In this document: one piece after another, positions 20,901 to 34,700 of the stretch
Numbering within the stretch: the first letter of the stretch is position 1
How the letters are laid out: each line of letters begins with the position of its first letter
Source: Halichondria panicea
Lineage: Eukaryota > Porifera > Demospongiae > Suberitida > Halichondriidae
Assembly: GCF_963675165.1 (NCBI RefSeq)
Contig: NC_087381.1
Span: forward strand, 4,651,378-4,715,377
Direction of reading: 5' to 3'
Length of the DNA stretch: 64,000 nucleotides
Translations under genes and position numbers: made by a program
The notes under the pieces: generated by a model
Told to the model about the DNA's origin: nothing
Databases searched by the model: none
What the model saw: only the letters and a program-made list of their open reading frames with translations

Positions 20901-23900
20901 TGTTGATGCTACAGCTGGTATGATGTGCTTTACTACACCTGAAATGGACGCACTGAACACATACTCTTTAATAAGAGTGGAGGGGGATTGTACCTTGCGT
21001 CAGTCGGTATGTAACACCCTGAATTTTGTATTCATCCGCTCGCTTTACAGCTTTGTCGTATATCCACATAATGTGATCAGGACTGTCACCATCAATGGTG
21101 GTATCTATGCATGAATGCACAGCCTCATTTAAACTTAACGGTTGATGCAATGTATCATTCTTATATACCTCCAAAGGGCTTTTCCTTGGGCCACTGCAGC
21201 ACTTTCACATACTCAATGCAGTGTTCAGGAAGTCTTGGCTTTGAAGCAATTGTGCACAACGGATAGGTAATCTGGATTAACAACATAATTATCAGCATTA
21301 TAAAAAGATTCCAGCATCAAACATTAAACTCTGGAATAAATTTCTCAATGCTTCGTATCACATGTGATCATACACACAAGGCGATACATTTTCCCCATAT
21401 TATTGTACCATAATTTTATCAGTGAATGCACAATCATACATGTAGCTGCATGTGAACTTCATGGATCACATTCTGCATCACATGACAGTTGCACAAATCT
21501 TAGTGTAAAAGATAATTAAGTGGTCCTGATTGTTTAGAATGCACAGACTAGCGAATACATTAGCTAAGAAAGTATGTTACACACTTTTGCTCAGAAGATA
21601 GCTAGATATAGCTACGTAGATCCAATAATTATTGCTCCTATATAATATTATACTCACTTTTACCGCTATGCAAATCATGCATGTGCACATGGTATTTGCA
21701 AGTATAACAGACAAAGACAATCTTCTGTTGAAGACTCTGACAGCGAGCAACCTTTTGATGCAGACACTTGACTTGCATATATACCGTATATGCTCGATCA
21801 GAGGCCGCTCTTGTATAAAGGCCGCACTCAAATAGTAGCCTCCCTTGCTGGCAAAATGACACATTTAGCAGCTGCTCTCAAATAGTAGCCTCAGTGAACT
21901 TTGACTCTGCACGTGGCAGCCAAAACAAATTATTAACACTAGCAGCTAGCTATATGTACGTAGCTACTAGGTACAGGTAGTGCTTCACAAAGACTTTCTC
22001 ATGGCAGAGTTCAAGTTTATATGCAGGTGAAAATAACTTTTGATGACAAACTAAAGGTTGTTGAATTAGCTGGCTAATAAACGCTGTTCTTGAACAGTGG
22101 CCTCTCTCGAATTGTAGCCTCCTCTTCCAGCAAAATGAAATATTTAGTAGCTGCGGCTCCTGATCAAGCATAATATAATATGTTATACATGTACGCGTAT
22201 AATCCTTTTTTTTATACCTAGCTACTTACCTATGCATTACCATTGTTGTATATTGATGATCAACTCTATTTTAAGCGCTAGCAGACCTCAGACTCGGACA
22301 GCAAATACTTAATGAGTGGGCGTAACTTTGAGGCAAAAAAACATCTGGGTGGGCATAATTTCAAGACAATAGTTTTCGAAATTAAGCCCATCCCACCTGT
22401 AGCTGCTTTGTAGCATGAAATTAGGGTGCATGGGCATAGAATACAGCTACATGTAGCTATTAGCCCTAAAAGATAGAGAGTTAACAGTAAATATACTACA
22501 CAAGCAAAACAGACCTGAGGTGGGTAGAAATCGAGCGTACAGTCAATACATGCTGTGATGCCAGGTAGAATCACACGAGCATTCCCTTTGAAACCTGCAC
22601 AACTCCGATACAAACCCAAACTAAGTGAAGGTTGTCAATGTGCTCACCTTCCGTACCACCGTCAATAACGGGAACAATAGAAGACTGATCAAGTTGCCCC
22701 TCCTCATCGTATCGAAGCAAGCTGAGCTGTGCAGTGTACATTTTTACAAGCAAGAACAAAGTTACTATATCGTAAATTTAGGACGGCATGGTTGTACAGT
22801 TGAGCCTCGGTTATCCGAATCCCGGTTATCCGAATCCTCGATTATCCGAATGCTAGAGCATAGTGCAATCTGAGCATGCGCAGTAGGAAATTGCCCACGT
22901 GGCTGGCAAAAAGCCAGCTTTTGATTATCCGAATATTTCACTTACCCGAATGGGCCCGGGGACAAAGGTGTTCGGATAACCGAGGCTCAACTGTACTACG
23001 GTACAGTTCAAAGCCTTTGATGTGGTTTAATTGAGTCTGTAAAACAATTTAAGTTTTAACTACATTACGAGTCATGTACACTAAGAACGATATGGTACCG
23101 TATTAAATGAGCTACAGTGGAACCCCTCTATAACAGACACCTTTGGGGAAGAATGTTTTGGCCTTTATACAGAGGTGGCCTTTGTTGAGATTGTACCCAA
23201 ATTGTTCATTTGGGACCTGGGTGCCTGGCCGTTATATTTATAGCAACTGGCCTTTACTCGGAGGTGGTTGTTAACAGAGGTTCCACTGTATTACCTACAG
23301 ACTTTATAGGCGTGATTTACATGCGTTCGATGTAATTAAGCATGATAAAAGATACTGACTGAAAAATGTTTACCACCATTCCATTTATCCATCTCCTAGC
23401 AACAATTGAATCCAGTCCACAAATGATTACGTGGAATTCTGTTTGGAAACAATAGTGATTATAGTTTCCAATTAAGAAACTTACGCTGGTAAAATTCGGG
23501 CCCAAAGTCTTGAATCTTGTTGTAATGTCTTTTAAATTTAGCTCAGGAATACAATGTTGTAAATGCATGAGAGCACATACACTAAAAGATTGACAGTGCA
23601 GGATACGGTGTGACGTGACAATCAGGAATACGGTTGCTTACAAACGCAGCAGCAACATTAGCCTTGGGCTTACCAACATCACCAGTTCTACAAAACATGT
23701 ACCATTTTTGGCAACAACGAGCAATACAATCGTTTTTACCTGAATAAAAATTGTCTGTTGAGGTTGGAAAGGTCAATCGTGTCCATATCAATACAGTGTA
23801 GGTTTCTGAATCCAAGCAGAGCCTGCAGAATGCCAGCAATAAACACAACACGACAAAACTACATGAATGTACATGTATTAATTATATTAGTTAATGTGCA

Positions 23901-25249
23901 GTGCAGAGGGGTTTATGACAGTAAACCACACCTCTCCCTCGGGCTTACGCCCTCGTAGTCAGGAGGTTTACTGTCATAAACCCCGAGGCACTGTGCATTA
24001 ACTGATATATGCCTCATCTGATTGGCTGACTGGTTGCTATGCATCCAGCTATATAAGTTTGCATGGCTACCACATAGCAACACTATTCAAACAAGAAGAC
24101 AACTAGGAAAAAGAGAGCTCGTCCACACCACGTACCATGCAGGGCTCCAGTCCACACTCAAAGCCTTGCGACAGAATAATATTATGAGCAGCCGGCCAGC
24201 CCCTCCCTCCAAGCGACCGGTACAGAGTCACTCCCCCTCTCTGTGCAATTAGTCAGCCCCTCCCTCCACCTAGTACTGCAGCACTGAACTACGGCCAGCC
24301 AGAAAAAACAACACAGCTAGCTCTCTTTGGCTATGCCAGGCTAGTAAGCAAGCAAAGGTAAGCTTAAAATAGCCACTCCTATATTATTATTAAACTGGCT
24401 TCTTTTTCTTTGAATACAGAAGCTGAACAGGCCTAGTGCAGTGCGTGCAGTACTAGTGAGCGAGTCTGCCTGAGCCAGCTAGTCTCCCGGAGTGTCTCTA
24501 AAGCAGCTCCTTCTGCAAGCACACAGCAGAATTTTTGATGAACTAGTCTTACAGACTACACCCGACTCTATGTGTTTAATTTTTGTTTCTCTTGCAAGAC
24601 ATTTCATTCATCTTCATTCATCTTCATTCATCGAAAACACCATTAATTTTATTTTTGCTGCATATGCTTGAGGTGCCAATTTATGAGCCATATTTTCCCT
24701 TGTAGCCCTGAGGTGCCAATTTATGACAGTTAAACCCCACTAGACTACATGGTAAAAGTGTAGTAGGTGGGAAATAGTTATGTTTCAGCAGAACCAAACG
24801 AATTACATGCTTATAAAATATGTATATAATTATTACAATTATAGAACCAGCCTCGGTTAGGACGCCCTCTTTTATAACGCCCATATACTACCATACAAAA
24901 TCAATTTTTTTGTACATTGTTTCTAGAAAAATAATTATTTTTACTGGTTCGGAACGATTACGGTATATTCACAATGTCATGCACAATTTTCACCATACAT
25001 GTACCAGATCTTTTAGTAGCTCACAGCCAAGTCCACCAGCACCAACAACAAGTAGTTTGCATGTATCCCTAAGAAAGTCTAGTGTCTGTGTGATTTGTAA
25101 AGTATGGTGTTTAAACCATAGAAATCATGCCAAACTTGTACACATACCTGAGGACTGGCTTCAAAGTCAGGGTGACTCAGGGGACTTCCTCGTGTTAGAA
25201 GAAACTGCAGGCCTTGCCATTGCTCATCACTAGATTCAAGTGCTGCCAT
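17914..25249 (-). CDS. UBA3: UBA3, NEDD8-activating enzyme E1 catalytic subunit
   Basis: Seventeen minus-strand exons, all phases consistent: 25249-25148, 25085-25005, 23822-23740, 23687-23607, 23528-23485, 23438-23374, 22726-22648, 22594-22515, 21271-21169, 21104-20994, 20938-20885, 20819-20783, 20638-20563, 20028-19928, 19683-19620, 18426-18372, 18014-17914. They encode 438 aa, near the family length. The enzyme adenylates NEDD8 with APPBP1/NAE1 and passes it to UBC12 to neddylate cullins. Visible features are the nucleotide loop [12 protein letters not shown] (47-58), [39 protein letters not shown], the catalytic cysteine in YPLCTIAS (C211), zinc cysteines CIDC (194-197) and CPSC (335-338), and the C-terminal ubiquitin-fold domain. 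It appears intact. Introns hold several transposons. Confidence 0.95.
18629..19392 (-). mobile_element. Non-autonomous DNA element, copy B (9 bp TSD)
   Basis: The inverse of the element at 957-1746, nearly identical over its length. It is flanked by the 9 bp duplication GCCAGATGG (18620-18628 and 19393-19401). It lies in intron 15 of UBA3. The same double-hairpin ends are present. Confidence 0.85.
21783..22172. mobile_element. MITE with ATATGCTCGATCAG terminus, UBA3 intron 8
   Basis: The left end TATGCTCGATCAGAGGCCGC pairs with the right end GGCTCCTGATCAAGCATA. The interior repeats CAAATAGTAGCCTC three times. A truncated copy is at 15630-15870. Confidence 0.7.
22795..22995. mobile_element. 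Pogo/Tigger-like MITE, UBA3 intron 6
   Basis: TACAGTTGAGCCTCGGTTAT is matched by the inverted right end ATAACCGAGGCTCAACTGTA, with TA at both edges. GGTTATCCGAATC is repeated three times near the left end. Confidence 0.8.
23113..23290. mobile_element. Pogo/Tigger-like MITE, UBA3 intron 6
   Basis: Only 178 bp. TACAGTGGAACCCCTCTATA at the left pairs with TAACAGAGGTTCCACTGTA at the right, with a TA target. Confidence 0.8.
23891..24002. mobile_element. Foldback element in UBA3 intron 2
   Basis: TTAATGTGCAGTGCAGAGGG then GTTTATGACAGTAAACC pairs with GGTTTACTGTCATAAAC then CCCGAGGCACTGTGCATTAA. Arms are about 37 bp around a 35 bp loop. Confidence 0.75.
24598..24640 (+). repeat. Short tandem TCATTCATCT repeat
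   Basis: Three head-to-tail units of TCATTCATCT. Nearby, TGAGGTGCCAATTTATGA occurs twice (24669-24686 and 24709-24726). Confidence 0.7.
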
Positions 25250-25716
25250 TTAATCCTCTATGGCAGATGCAGAAGCTGAGAAGTTTACGTATTTTTTAGC
25301 CTGTGTTTATTAAGAAGTTCATAAAAGGTCAAAGGTGCAGACAGGGCGGGATATTAAGTCTAAAGGTCAATAATTGCAGGAAACCTGAACAGACCAGCTC
25401 CCTGGCACAAGCCCTCTAACAAGTACATCTATAGATCTAGGTGCGGGTGATTTGCATTAAAGATTTGCTGTGGATTTGACTAGAAAATCTGTCATTAGTC
25501 TGTCCGTTTTTTGGACTAACAGTATTAAATACTGGGACTGACAGTCAAAAGTTAGTCTAACTGTGTTGTCTCCTGTGTCTTCTATTTCATGGTAGTCCAG
25601 ACCCGGTACCCCACCGTACTTAATTATCTAGTTAGATCTACCAAGTTCAAAATGCTGATTTTCTAGACTGTAGGTAGCTGAGTCAGTCCAAATTTGATCC
25701 TCCTTTTAAATATAGG
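25250..25716. promoter_or_regulatory. Shared head-to-head promoter of UBA3 and XRCC6
   Basis: 467 bp separate the UBA3 start (minus, 25249) from the XRCC6 start (plus, 25717). No transposon is recognisable here, unlike the flanking introns. GGGCGGGA near 25345 resembles a GC-box/E2F-type site. No TATA box is evident. Bidirectional use is inferred from spacing only. Confidence 0.55.
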
Positions 25717-28700
25717 ATGGCTGGATGGGCTTGGTCTTCTGACTGGGATAGCCACCAAGATGAAGACGTTGACGTGTCCAACTACAAGGTGAACAAATTG
25801 CTTAACAACATTGAAGTTATGCATTGTACACAAGTAGGTACCTTTGTCAAAGGACTCCCTGATCCTCCTGATAGACTGCTCTAAGAAGATGTTTGAGAGT
25901 TCAGATGATTCTGAGCAATCCTTTGACTTATCCTTCAAGGTATTATATTTTTTGAGATGGCTCGTTGATGTAAATGCTTACTGTGTATATATGTTATTTT
26001 TTCTATAGTGTGCGAGAAGTGTTCTATTGAACAAAATCATCAGCAGTGACAAAGACATGGTTGGGATTGTCTTTTTTGGCACTGTGAGTTTTTATATAGG
26101 TTAATAATAATGATGATGTAGTGTTCTCCTTACTCTGTTAATTATAGGCGAAAGACAAGAATCCTAGCGACTTCAAGCATGTTTACATCTACCAGGTTAA
26201 TGTTTGTGTTTTAATTGTCAAATGTAGCTGCCTCAGAATGTAGCCGCCAGCAATGCACAAACTAACACTTGGCCACTGGCATGCAATTTCACAAGTGACC
26301 TAGCTAGCAACATTGTGTGTCTAATTAACGTTTTGGGTCTGGCTCAATCTTTCCAAGCACCGCAGAACAGTTTATACCTGTAAACATAATAATGTTGTAA
26401 AAATTACTAATCAGGAGATACAGGATTTAGTATAAGACAAAAGTATAGATGAGTACAGTGGAACCTCCCATAACGGACCCTCATCAAAGAACAGCCTCTC
26501 TGTTAAGGACAGTCTACCTATAGCACGGACACTTTTATAAGCAACTCCCACAAGCATACCTTCTTGATTCCGGACAGTGGACAAGCTTTCTCCTCCCAAT
26601 CGACTATCTCTTCCCAAACTGTCTCGACAAACAGGAAACCACACCCACATTTACGTCCAATATGATAGAGGTGGTACTGCCATTACTGGCGTACTGCGAA
26701 GAATAAAATTATGGCTTTATCTTTGATTTCAGCTTTTTGAACATACCATCTATAAGTCTTTTATATGGCTATAAATAGAAATAGCAAAAGAACCTCCCAT
26801 CAGAGGACAGCTAGCCTCCGACCAAAACTTTGCGTCGTTTATGTGGAGTTTCCACTGTATTTCCTCGCAAAACTTGTGAAAAATGGATTTTAGGTACGGC
26901 AATTATACATGTGTGCTACGTATAGGACCTTCACGTTGTAAAGATATGCGCCTCCACCGAGGCATCAGCGTGGTGCTTTCATTATAATCATAAGTCCTTG
27001 GCTTCTACTCTTTGATCATGTACATGAGTATTGTTTAAGCGAGAAAAAACTACCCGGACGCATTCTGCACAGCAAGCACTTTCTAAGTCTTTATTTCTTC
27101 ATAGGATTTAGATTCACCAGATGCTCCAAGGATTAAAGAAATCGAGGAGCTTATTGATGGTATTTTGGTGTTACAGTAATGGCTGGCTACAGGATATAAT
27201 TATTATGATATTCATTAAGGTAACTACGGAAGTTTCAGTAGTGATTTTGGGCACTGTGAGGACTTCTCTCTCAGCGATGTGCTATGGACATGCTCTTCTA
27301 TGCTTGCAACCAGGTATGGATGGATATTTATTTTCAGTGTTTGTACGCCTGTACATCCATGCTGATATTGCAGTGGCAGCAAGTATGGCCACAAGCGGAT
27401 ACTGCTCTTTACCAATTGTGATAGCCCACATGCCCTGGATTCTTCCAAGCAGGTACATGAATACTGAATTGTATCTTGTATATCACTGACTTCTTTGTAT
27501 TTTCTTACAGCGCCAAGCAAAAACAAGGGCAAAGGTTTGTATTTTTTTGTCATTGGAAAATAATCGTGTGTAGTGCATTACTTTAATATACGTGTATTAA
27601 ATAATTATAATGTACATTGAACACGTGGCAATATTTTTCAGGATCTGGCTGACAATGGTGTTGAGATTGAGATTATGCATATTGGGAACTGTTTTAATTA
27701 TGACGCGTTTTATAGGGTGAGTTATTATAAAATCTATGTATTAAAATAATTATCGTGCAATAATGTGTTTTTTTGCATACAAAATAGTATTGTTCGTATA
27801 CGTATTACCAGTACTCCTGGTATTACATGTGTAGCACACTGAAATAAACTCATATGGTGCTATGGAAGATTAGAGTCTTTTATACTGTGTCCATCTGTTT
27901 TATAAAATCTCAATATAAACGTATATTAGCTGGTACTTTGCAATGGTACAGTAAAATTTCAATGTTCACATCCCGACACAAATGCAATGGTATTCAGACA
28001 TGACAGATATAGAGATAATTTATATACGACACTAATTATCGGCTGCATGCACAATACTTTCCTTACGCTGTCAAAATGGAACAAGGTTAGTGTCAGATGG
28101 GTGTGGGCTGTCCAGCATAATTATAGGCTATTGTCAGATTGTCATCCACACTGTTGCAGGCTATGAGTCCTGCTAAAGGTAGCTATTAGAATGCTATCAC
28201 ACGGCTAGAAACCTTCACAGTCGCACTTCTATCCAATCCACTTCCGTTTGTTGTGACGTCATTGTTTTACTGAGCATTATACGATGATATCCGGAGTCCC
28301 CAGATTCTGGGGATTATGTGGCGCATGCACAAACAGTCGATACCAGGCCCTCTCTTCGAGGAAGAGCGGCCTGGGATCGAGGCTAACCTAGTACTTGCTC
28401 TGCCATATACCTTCTGTCAACTTAAATAAGCCTCTTTAACTCTACTTTTCAGCATATTGCCTTCTCAGTCGATGAGGACTTGCCTCAACCTAACCCTTCC
28501 GAGAAGTTTGATGAGCTCCTAACTCGGTATGCAGATGCCGGTGTAGTACATGTGTTAATGTTGCTGTTTAATGCTTCTTTACTCCTCCATTCAGTGTTCG
28601 ATCTAAGGAATTCAAGCGACGGCCAATGCAGAAAATTACATTGAAGTTAGGGAATGGTGTGGAGATGGGCACCGCTGTGTACGTTATACTTAGTAATACC

Positions 28701-31700
28701 TGGATATTATATGTACATGTTTGTATAGCATTAAGTGCCGCTCATGTACAGTAAGCGGTCAAAATAAAGTACCCGGTAGTACGTTCGAAGCGTTTCCGTT
28801 TTGACACCGTATCAAAAGCGTTGAATTTACCGTACCGTTGCTAATTACCGTTGCACGTTGCAAGTACATTTGCCGAAAAGTTTTAGAATACGAACAAAGA
28901 GGTAGTCATCTCGAGTATTGTAGCTAGTCTAGCTACTTAGCTATGCTATGGCTATGTCTAGCTGTAAGTCTAGCTCTAGATCTACAACGAAGACATAAAA
29001 CGCACCATTCACAAGTTTTTCAACCTTCTCATCAAAAAGAATGTCTGCAGTCTCTATAGAGTCCTATCTCTGTTCTACAAGGTTAGAAAGCGCTAACTAG
29101 CTAGCTATAATATCTAACAAGCTAGCTGCGTGCAGAGCTGCATGGGTGAGGCCGAAGGAAAAATGTAACAACGGTTGATTAGAAAAAAAACGCAACGGTA
29201 CATAGCGTATCTTGAGCGTATTTTTAGCGTTTATTTTGCAATGTACCAGCGTACTACGGACGCACTACGTAAACGGTACAGGTACTTTATTTTGACCGCT
29301 ACTGTAGGTACTGCCCTGTTCGCGAAGCCAAAAAACCTAGTTTTGCTCGCTTGGATCAGAGAACCAATGTTGAGCTCAAGACACAGACAAAATTTCTTTG
29401 TGAGGTAGGTTAGACAGGCTATAAATATTCAATCACTTCACTCTTTTCGTTGATCAATTACATGTAGGACACAGGAGTTGACTTGATGCCAACTGATATC
29501 AAACTTTACCAGCAATTTGGAGGAGAAAAGTCAGTTTTTGAAAAAGATGAAGTGCAAAGCTTGAAAGCGATGTGTTCTAAGGGTATGAATATGTTCAATA
29601 CTGTATGACAAAATGTACGTACAAATGCACATACACGCATGTGATATACGTTGTATAGTGTTGTACTCATTGGTTAACGTGTCTAATGTACTCTTATTCA
29701 GGACTAACCCTAATGGGTTTCAAACCAATTGATCAGCTTAAAGAACAGTATTATGTGAAGCCTGCTAGCTTTATCTACCCTGTGGAAGAGGTACACACCT
29801 ACTTCTATATGTTACTGCAGGTTCAACTAATTATTCAACAACATCAATTTTACTCAGGTTGTCACAGGAAGCACACGTTTCTTTTCTGCTATGCTGATGA
29901 AGTGTTTGCACAGAAATGTGTTCGCCATCTGCCAATGTGTGGCTTCCTCCAATTCTGCACCACGTCTTGTAGCTCTTCTCCCACAAGTGATAATTATCCT
30001 TCACAGCATAATTATCCTTCACAGTCGGTTTACGATGCATGTATTCTTCTCCCTGTAGGCTGAAGAGGTTGATGAGAACGGTCTCCAGATATCCCCAGCT
30101 GGTTTTCATTTATTGTATCTACCGTACTCTGAGGATCTAAGACAGTTGACAGTTGAAAATACAGAGAAAGGTTAGTTTATGTCGCCATTATTAATTATAG
30201 CCCGGTTGAATGTGAAATTCTTCTATTTAGAGCATTTATTCGAAAAAAATAATTATGCCTTGAGGCGTAGCCCCACGAGGGATATGGTAAAGCTGACTGT
30301 GTGTGTGTGCGTGCGTGTCTGTTTCAGCTCAACGGTTGCAATGAGACGAAAACTAACAGTTTCTGTACACGTTCTTGGATTTTTATGTGTAGATTAGCAA
30401 ACTGAAGCTTCTTTCTCGAGCTATGGCCACAGTGAATCTTTCATAGCATCATCTGTTTTCACAAAATTCTATTCAACTTATGAGTTACATGTAGCCTTGC
30501 ACTAAAGCGCATAGCTGTTTGTTAGCTACAAGAGCCAGGAAATAGCTGCAAAGCTGCATGCCTATATATACACTGTACTGCCAGAAGCAGCCTGCCCTTG
30601 TAAACTCTGACCTCATTGCAGATCCACCCTTTTTTCATCTCAACGGTATCAATGTGACAAAACCAACAGCTTCTATAGTTTAATTTCTTTTGACTCATAG
30701 ATTTGCAAAGTAAAGCTTCCCTTCTCAAGAGTTATGGATAGTTTTAGTTGCTGTTGCAGTCTCTTCTGAATCATTCGTATGCTCGCACGATTCTATTCGA
30801 CTTAAAGCGCTAGGTATTTTTTAAGCTACAAGAGTGAGAAAAATGTTGCGAAGTGTGCTATACACAGATTTCCAGAAGCAGCATCCATTGTGAACTTCGA
30901 CCTTAGCTTCCGTTTCTGAGCTCCTACAATTGGGCTCCTATGCGTTTAATAGGCGATGACCATGGCTAGTCTCATGGATCAGCCGGTCTTAGGAGAGGGG
31001 GCTGATCCATGAGACTAGACCATGGCAAGGTTATTTGGGCGTCTTGTCTAAAAGCAACAAAAGAGACGCGGATAGCTTGATACATTGGCCTTCCCAATTA
31101 ACATATAGTCTACTCATTACTTAACAGATTTATTTTCACTGCATGGGATTTTTTTTGTTGCAGCCCAGCCTGAGCTCGTTGACAAAGCCAAGGAGATTGT
31201 GAAGAAGCTGACATTCAGTTTTGAGAGCGATGCCTTCGAAAATCCAGGTAGTCACATTAATGCGTATTAAATGGCTCTATATTTGCGTGCCGTTTTTGAA
31301 AGACTCTCTCGCAAGCATTGAACCGTGCCTTTATCAATGATTATACCTTGATGTGCGCATGCGCAAGCGGGGTGCAAGTAAGAGCTTCTAGGCATTGGAT
31401 ATAAAATAGTGGATTTGCAAAAGAATGTTTTATCTCGAGTTATACGTATTTGGAATGCCTTTTCAGCCCTTTCAGAATAGCGCTTAGCAAAACTTGTTTT
31501 TCGTGTTAGCTCCTTTGCACTAGAATGATAACTACAATGTACATGGTACATGTTTATTGCACCTTACATGATTATAGTACCGCATTTCACATCAACATAT
31601 CACTCACTATAAATGTTCTTTGCCACTTAATGGTATCCAGTGAAAACAGTCTTTTTGTATAATATTATTATACTGAGAAATTAGCTGCAAACTATTTTTT

Positions 31701-34700
31701 GTGAAGTTGCAGTTTACAAAAATATACCTTGCTTCATCTCAAAGGGTGGGCGGGCTCTCACAAGAGTACGGTGTTCGTTTAATATAATTATTTCGGATCG
31801 ATATTTTTGATAGATGAATGTATGCAGTGTTGCAAAGACATTATCGTCAGCTGGAAGCCATTGCTTTGGAAAAAGACAGTGCTGAAGAAGTGTTTGATCT
31901 CACAGCTTCTGACGATAGCCTCATTCGAAAAAGAGTTGGATCTCTTCTAGATGAATTTAAAAATCTGACAAATCCTTTCGGTTTGAGTGACACCAAAGGA
32001 AGGAAACAAAAGGTGAAATTGTTAAATTGAGTTGAATGTATATGGTATTCTACTCTAGTCTGGGAAGAGCTAGTGTACTCGATGGCCGAACCTCTCTCCT
32101 GCCATGGCCTTTATACCCCTGTGCTGTATGAGTAACTATTTGAAAGAATCTCTCCTTTTCATAACAGAGCAAGGCTAATGAGGCTACTAATATAGCCAAA
32201 CGCTCTAAAGTAACAGATTCTGATGAGGATATTCTTGAGCTTGTCACCCGGTATGCTTCAAACAAAAAGGTATGCCTAGCTCCAACTATTATATTGGTAG
32301 TCAGATGCGTTTACCACTATACTTTTAGTGCGTTGAAGAATTTCCGTTAAGCAATTATGGTCCAAAATGCCTCTTTTGTTTTTTTTACACGTATAACCTC
32401 TTCAGTGTTAACCTCACAATTTTTGCTTCTGGGTAGTAGTAACAAATTGGTAGTGACACTTTTTTAACGTATTAACCTCGCCATTTTTCGGCTTCTGGGT
32501 CAATTAATTTATAGTGACACTTTTTTGTGAAAATGCGAACAACATACCGTATAGCTACAGCTGCAATGAAGTGCAAGTAAAGGCTTCTATTGGATTTTTA
32601 ATTCACGTCATCGCGTTATGCCTATTTTTGCTTACCATTGGTTTCAGAAGAGTGCGTAGTTGGAGTGATGCTACTCTATTTAGCAGTTAGCTCTGCACTA
32701 GAACGCTAGCTATTGGAGAAGAGAGCTGTAAAGGCTCCACTGTACTGATGCAGCAGACACTAATTTTACATCAATCATGGTCAATTATTTCATACTCTTT
32801 GAGTTCCTTGTGATTACACAGCAAGCAAAAATGTTCATCGAATTATCTGTGTATTAATTAGCAATAGCTACAACGAGCTAGCAGCCATGCTTTACATCCT
32901 TAGCTCCAGTTGCTTCAAATCCACCTCTTCAAGAAGCCATGTGGTCTTGCCTACACGAATGGTGTGCACCACATTATTAGACCCACCCACTAAAATAATG
33001 CAAAGAAGCCATTCATCTGCTGAGCGCTGCTGAGGCATGTTTTCCAGATGCCATTAATTTTCTTAAAATGGGGGGGGGGGCTCTAGCCCCGTCAGCCCCC
33101 CACTGCCTACGCCACTGAAAACTAAAAAAAATAGGAGGCTTGGCTCGTTTGTTGCGGAGCGCTTCTTGCAGAAGGTGGAGTCATATTTAATCCACTCTTG
33201 TCCATTGAAACAGCGCAATTCAGGGCTATATATGCAAGTTTTTTTAGCAGAGAAGCAGAAATCATCCTGTCGGAATAGGACATGTTCAAAAATAAAGCTG
33301 TTGCTAGCTTGCTGCTTTTGTATATACACTTTTTGCCTGAGGCAGGGCTGACATATAAGGTCCTAGACTTCATCACATAATTTTTCAATGGTTTAGGTAC
33401 CGTATAGCTGGTAATTTTCGTGGGGTAAAAATTCATTCAACTCGAGAAACGGTGGTTTTCATGAGTAAAAATTTCGTTTAGTCTCGTTGCCTGCTGCATT
33501 TCTACGTTCTGGTTAGCCATGCCTACGTAAAAATTTCGTGGAGGTTAGCTTGCCCACGAAAATAACGAATATTTTACCCCACGAAAATTACCTGCTATAC
33601 GGTACGGTATCGATCTTACCAGGAGTACTACATGAATAGGAGTAAGCAACTTATCTCACTACGTCACAAACACATAGTAGTGTAAACTGTGGTTACTTTG
33701 TGTACACATGACGATGTATGGCTGCATGGTAGGCTCACTTTACATGTAGAAATTGTCAACAAGAGTGCAAGTGCATGTGCAGGCTAGGCTGAAACTATAT
33801 ACAAGACTTAGAGAATAGCATAGATCTAGATCTACTCAGCTAATATCATCTAGAGAATGCAAAAAGACGGAATTTGTGTGACTAATCTTTGCTGAATAAC
33901 ATGTTTGATGCAATGCAAAGCAGTTAGCATTGTGTGTGGTGCCAGGTTAGGTAGAACTAAACTAGAGGTGTGACAAGCTGCTAAAGTCTTACTTCCAATG
34001 TCATGGGCAAGTTGTGTGTCTGAGGAAAACAACGTCAACCTTGAGAGACACAGCAGTAACAAGGGATGCCCATGCACTAAAATAGTCTGAGTCGATTACT
34101 TGTGAGTCTTTTGAGAGCTTTATTTCTACCCCAGATGCAATGCAACGTAGGAAATCGTACCACTGAATTTGAGTATGCATCTTTGCCTTTACACTTGATG
34201 TAAAATTGTTTGTATTGATTGCACAGGCAGTCTGCAAGCTTCACCAAGCCATCATCCTGTTCCTTAGAGATTATATTAAAAACCTGTTTTCTCTCAGGGT
34301 ACTTCTCTAGTTGTGGTAGCTTTTCTACTTCTTCGGTTAATTTTCTCACCAATGCTAGATTATTTTATTCAGTAGCAAGCTTTTGGCGACTTCTATCACA
34401 CAGTTGCTTTGCTGTGTTCATGTTCCTTTGCTTTTCTTTATTTTGTGCGAGAGCTAGACCCCTGGACCTATTCTACCACCAAGTGTGCTTGCACAATGTA
34501 TGTAATTAACCACACTGTTTTGATGATTGTGGTTGTAGGCCACTTGAGATGTGGGCGTTTTACACATGTAGTATGACATGGCATGACACATTGAGATACC
34601 GTATAGCGGGTATATTTCGAGGGTATAAATTTTCGCGGATGGACCTCTTCAAAGGATTTCGCGGATTTTATTTTCGTGGTCTGAGTTCCAGCCTTTTGGC

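Noticed and set aside
27121-27489. 122-codon plus open frame in XRCC6
   Set aside because: It crosses exons 5 to 7 and their introns in a shifted frame. The spliced frame matches Ku70 instead.
29175-29408. 77-codon plus open frame in the XRCC6 MITE
   Set aside because: Runs through the MITE end into exon 12 in the wrong frame; no transposase motif.
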